Below are positions 61,829-64,000 of a stretch of 64,000 bases of DNA, in pieces (the stretch's first letter is position 1; each line of letters begins with the position of its first letter). Source of the stretch: Candidatus Intricatilinea gracilis (GTDB lineage: Bacteria > Pseudomonadota > Gammaproteobacteria > Burkholderiales > Burkholderiaceae_C); the NCBI GenBank assembly GCA_016702605.1, contig JADJDQ010000004.1, positions 186,001 through 250,000 on the forward strand, given 5' to 3'. Below the pieces are notes generated by a model. It saw only the letters and a program-made list of their open reading frames with translations. It was not told the DNA's origin and did no database searches. A program made the translations under genes and the position numbers.

Positions 61829-63400
61829 ATGCCGAAGAACTCCACGTCCACTAACGCCAACCTGTTTGCCGCGCTGCGTGCGGCCTTTCCGGCCGACCTG
61901 GATCGCACCGCGATCGAGACTGACTCCGGTCTGATTTACACCTGGCGTGACCTGGAGCGTGCCAGCGCCATGCTGGCCAACCTGCTCGAAGGGCTCGACA
62001 TCCCACGTGGCGCGGTGGTGGCCGCCCATGCCGAGAAGTCGGTCGAGGCGCTGCTGCTGTACCTGGCCACGCTGCGTGCCGGCTTCGTCTACCTGCCGCT
62101 CAACACGGCGTATCAGGCGGCCGAGCTCGAGTACTTCATCACCAACGCCGAACCGGCCGTGGTGGTGTGTGCGCCCAAGAACTTCGGCTGGGTCAGCAAG
62201 CTGGCCTTCAAGGCCGGTGTGGCGCATGTGTTCAGCCTGGGCGAAGAGCGCGACGGCAGCCTGCTCGACCGCGCTGCGCTGATGAGCGACAAGCACGAGG
62301 TCGCCCACAAGTCGGCTGACGACCTGGCCGCCATCCTCTACACCAGCGGCACGACAGGGCGCAGCAAGGGTGCCATGCTGAGCCACGGCAACCTGTTGTC
62401 CAACGCCCAGGTGCTGAAGGACTACTGGGATTGGCAGCCGGGCGACGTGCTGATCCACGCCCTGCCCATCTTCCACGTGCACGGCCTGTTCGTGGCCAGC
62501 CACGGCGCGCTGCTCAACGGCAGCACCATGCTCTGGCTGGGCAAGTTCGACCCCAAGGCGGTGATCGCCCGACTGCCACGCGCCACGGTCTTCATGGGTG
62601 TGCCCACGCTGTATGTGCGGCTGCTCGGCGAGGCAGGGCTGACGCGCGAGGCTTGCGCCCACATGCGCCTGTTCGTGTCGGGCTCGGCTCCGCTGCTGAT
62701 CGAGACCTTCCGCGACTTCCAGACCCGCAGCGGCCACACCATCCTCGAACGTTACGGCATGAGCGAAACGGTGATGCTCACGTCCAATCCCGGCCGCGCC
62801 ATTGACGGTGAACGCATCGGCGGCACGGTCGGCAAACCCTTGCCCGGCGTGGGTGTGCGCGTCGTGGCCACCGCCGAAGACGGCAGCGTCAGCCTGCTGC
62901 CCGCAGGCGAGATCGGCGATGTGCAGGTCTGCGGCCCCAACGTGTTTGCCGGCTACTGGCGCATGCCCGAAAAGACCGCCGAGGAATTCACCACCGACGG
63001 CGACGGGCGGCGCTGGTTCAAGACCGGCGATGTGGGCCGCTTCGACGACAACGGCTACCTCACCATCGTCGGGCGCAGCAAGGACCTCATCATCAGCGGC
63101 GGCTACAACGTCTACCCGGCCGAGATCGAGGGTTACCTCAACGACATGGCCGGTGTGGCCGAGTCGGCTGTCATCGGCCTGCCGCACCCGGACTTCGGCG
63201 AAGGTGTGGTCGCCGTCATCGTGCCCAAGCCCGGCGCCAAGTTGGATGCCGATGCGCTGGTGGCCCAGCTCAAGTCCAGCATCGCCAACTACAAGGTGCC
63301 CAAACGTGCCTTCGTCGTGGCCGACCTGCCGCGCAACGCCATGGGCAAGGTGCAGAAGAACGTGCTGCGCGAGGCGCACCGCGAGATCTTCGCCAGCTGA
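61829..63400 (+). CDS. matB: Malonyl-CoA synthetase (malonate-CoA ligase)
   Basis: The 523-residue AMP-forming acyl-CoA synthetase has ILYTSGTTGRSKGAMLSHGN (P-loop), the A5 region ERYGMSETVML, and GGTVGKPLPGVGVRVV. The C-terminal domain has WFKTGDVGRFDDNGYLTIVG, RSKDLIISGGYNVYP and the catalytic lysine in RNAMGKVQKNVLRE. The combination of LPIFHVHGLFVA with TILERYGMSE is typical of MatB, which makes malonyl-CoA from malonate, ATP and CoA, rather than of fatty-acyl-CoA ligases. MatA (malonyl-CoA decarboxylase) is not in the window. It follows the Bug receptor by 158 bases on the same strand. Confidence 0.88.
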   Translation: MPKNSTSTNANLFAALRAAFPADLDRTAIETDSGLIYTWRDLERASAMLANLLEGLDIPRGAVVAAHAEKSVEALLLYLATLRAGFVYLPLNTAYQAAELEYFITNAEPAVVVCAPKNFGWVSKLAFKAGVAHVFSLGEERDGSLLDRAALMSDKHEVAHKSADDLAAILYTSGTTGRSKGAMLSHGNLLSNAQVLKDYWDWQPGDVLIHALPIFHVHGLFVASHGALLNGSTMLWLGKFDPKAVIARLPRATVFMGVPTLYVRLLGEAGLTREACAHMRLFVSGSAPLLIETFRDFQTRSGHTILERYGMSETVMLTSNPGRAIDGERIGGTVGKPLPGVGVRVVATAEDGSVSLLPAGEIGDVQVCGPNVFAGYWRMPEKTAEEFTTDGDGRRWFKTGDVGRFDDNGYLTIVGRSKDLIISGGYNVYPAEIEGYLNDMAGVAESAVIGLPHPDFGEGVVAVIVPKPGAKLDADALVAQLKSSIANYKVPKRAFVVADLPRNAMGKVQKNVLREAHREIFAS

Positions 63401-63515
63401 GCAGCTGCCGGGCAGGTTCGATACCGAACTGACCGGGCGGTCGAGCCGTCCGGCGATGCTTCCAGAGATCGACCGGTCGGTGGCGCGAAACGCTCAACCG
63501 TCGGTTGCCGGTTGC

Positions 63516-64000
63516 TCAGCGTGGCACGGCGGCGTGTGTCGCCCCGGTGTGATCGGTACCTGGGTTAGGCGCGGACTCGATCCGGCCACTGGCAAGCTGG
63601 TCAGACATCGCGTGGTTGACATCGCGGTGACGGGCTTCGTCACGGCGCACCACCAGCACCACGTCGCGCAGCGTGGCGTCGTCGGCCAGCTGCCAGTAGG
63701 CGCGGGCGATGGCCGGTGCCGCCACGTTGGGTATGCGGCCGGCATCGATCTCGGCCAGGTAGAGCGTGTAGCTCAGCACCGCTTCCTCCTCGAAGTAGCC
63801 CACCAGCCGATGGGCGGTGCGCGCCGACACCAGGTACAGCGCGAAGAAGCCCAGATAGAACAGCCATTGCGCAAACAGGATGACGACACGCTCGAAGGTG
63901 GTGGGCCGCGCCAGTGCCACGAAGGTCATGAGGTGCATGCGCTCGTTCTCGGCCTCGTCGAGCAGGCAGTGGATCCAGCCCTGGTCGTCGACCATGCTGC
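63516..64000 (-). CDS. Alternative oxidase (ubiquinol oxidase), 5' end outside the window
   Basis: The visible 160 or so residues are the C-terminal part of a diiron alternative oxidase, which passes electrons from ubiquinol to oxygen without pumping protons. The conserved ligand motifs are EAENERMHLMTF (ExxH), a lone Glu in YFEEEAVLSYTLYL, and RRDEARHRDVNH (ExxH). The last reads DEARH where most family members have DEAHH. A hydrophobic membrane-binding segment (FAQWLFYLGFFALYLV) lies between the first two, as expected. The first iron-binding Glu and the N-terminus lie beyond base 64000 on the minus strand. It is convergent with matB. Confidence 0.93.
   Translation of the reverse strand, partial: SMVDDQGWIHCLLDEAENERMHLMTFVALARPTTFERVVILFAQWLFYLGFFALYLVSARTAHRLVGYFEEEAVLSYTLYLAEIDAGRIPNVAAPAIARAYWQLADDATLRDVVLVVRRDEARHRDVNHAMSDQLASGRIESAPNPGTDHTGATHAAVPR

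Noticed and set aside
61808..63379. A long open frame on the minus strand opposite malonyl-CoA synthetase
   Set aside because: It is the antisense shadow of a clear coding gene in high-GC DNA. It has no recognisable domain and a histidine/glutamine-rich composition typical of such shadows.

Overview
The window is high-GC DNA (roughly two thirds G+C by eye). Its gene content points to a betaproteobacterium of the order Burkholderiales, in the Comamonadaceae/Sphaerotilaceae neighbourhood. The evidence is a petABC-sspA-sspB run, lplT divergent from alr with radA nearby, a periplasmic Bug-type receptor, DUF1841 and a PduO-type cobalamin adenosyltransferase. I see no rRNA, CRISPR array, insertion sequence, integrase or prophage. 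There is one tRNA, tRNA-Thr(TGT).

Region by region. 1-2877 holds the tail of one hybrid histidine kinase, a small secreted sulfite-oxidase-fold protein and a second hybrid kinase. 2897-13706 mixes housekeeping genes (radA, arfB, alr, lplT) with cyclic-di-GMP signalling: a 7TM-DISM diguanylate cyclase, a multi-PAS GGDEF gene cut by an in-frame TAG, and a degenerate double-receiver protein. 13941-24544 is metabolic: glutathione peroxidase, an aromatic/aspartate-type aminotransferase, an aldehyde dehydrogenase and, divergent from it, a complete peptide/nickel-type ABC importer with its binding protein and an amidase. 24545-27312 is AT-richer and looks acquired; it carries small unknown proteins, small membrane proteins and a Phd/PIN toxin-antitoxin pair. 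27363-33006 holds an AhpD-like protein, mscL, the cytochrome bc1 operon, sspA-sspB and tRNA-Thr. 33174-45628 holds ppdK, a second Phd/PIN module, a HAD hydrolase, dinB, tldD, aroG and a set of small enzymes.

45629-46474 has no convincing gene but ends in a strong intrinsic terminator. 46475-47995 is mmsA. 48024-56480 is one minus-strand operon-like run: MFS exporter, miaA, an AttEFGH-type ABC system, and a flavodiiron-like metallo-beta-lactamase protein lying inside that system. 56668-63400 holds a chemoreceptor with an unusual C-terminal sensor region, DUF1841, a TauE/SafE permease, a Bug receptor and malonyl-CoA synthetase. The right edge cuts an alternative oxidase gene.

The strongest unexpected signal is just upstream of aroG (DAHP synthase). 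A 23-codon reading frame at 40677-40748 has seven aromatic codons among eight consecutive codons. It is followed by a perfect 7-bp GC terminator hairpin with eight Ts, and a copy of the terminator's 3' arm lies inside the peptide's own coding region, where it can act as antiterminator. This is the architecture of a ribosome-mediated attenuator for aromatic amino acid synthesis. Other points worth attention are the diiron protein within the Att transporter operon, the chemoreceptor with its sensor at the C-terminus, a cysteine-free 'molybdopterin' domain protein coupled to a hybrid kinase, a likely structured intergenic transcript ending at 46319, and an inverted repeat in the aldehyde dehydrogenase/ABC importer divergent promoter region.
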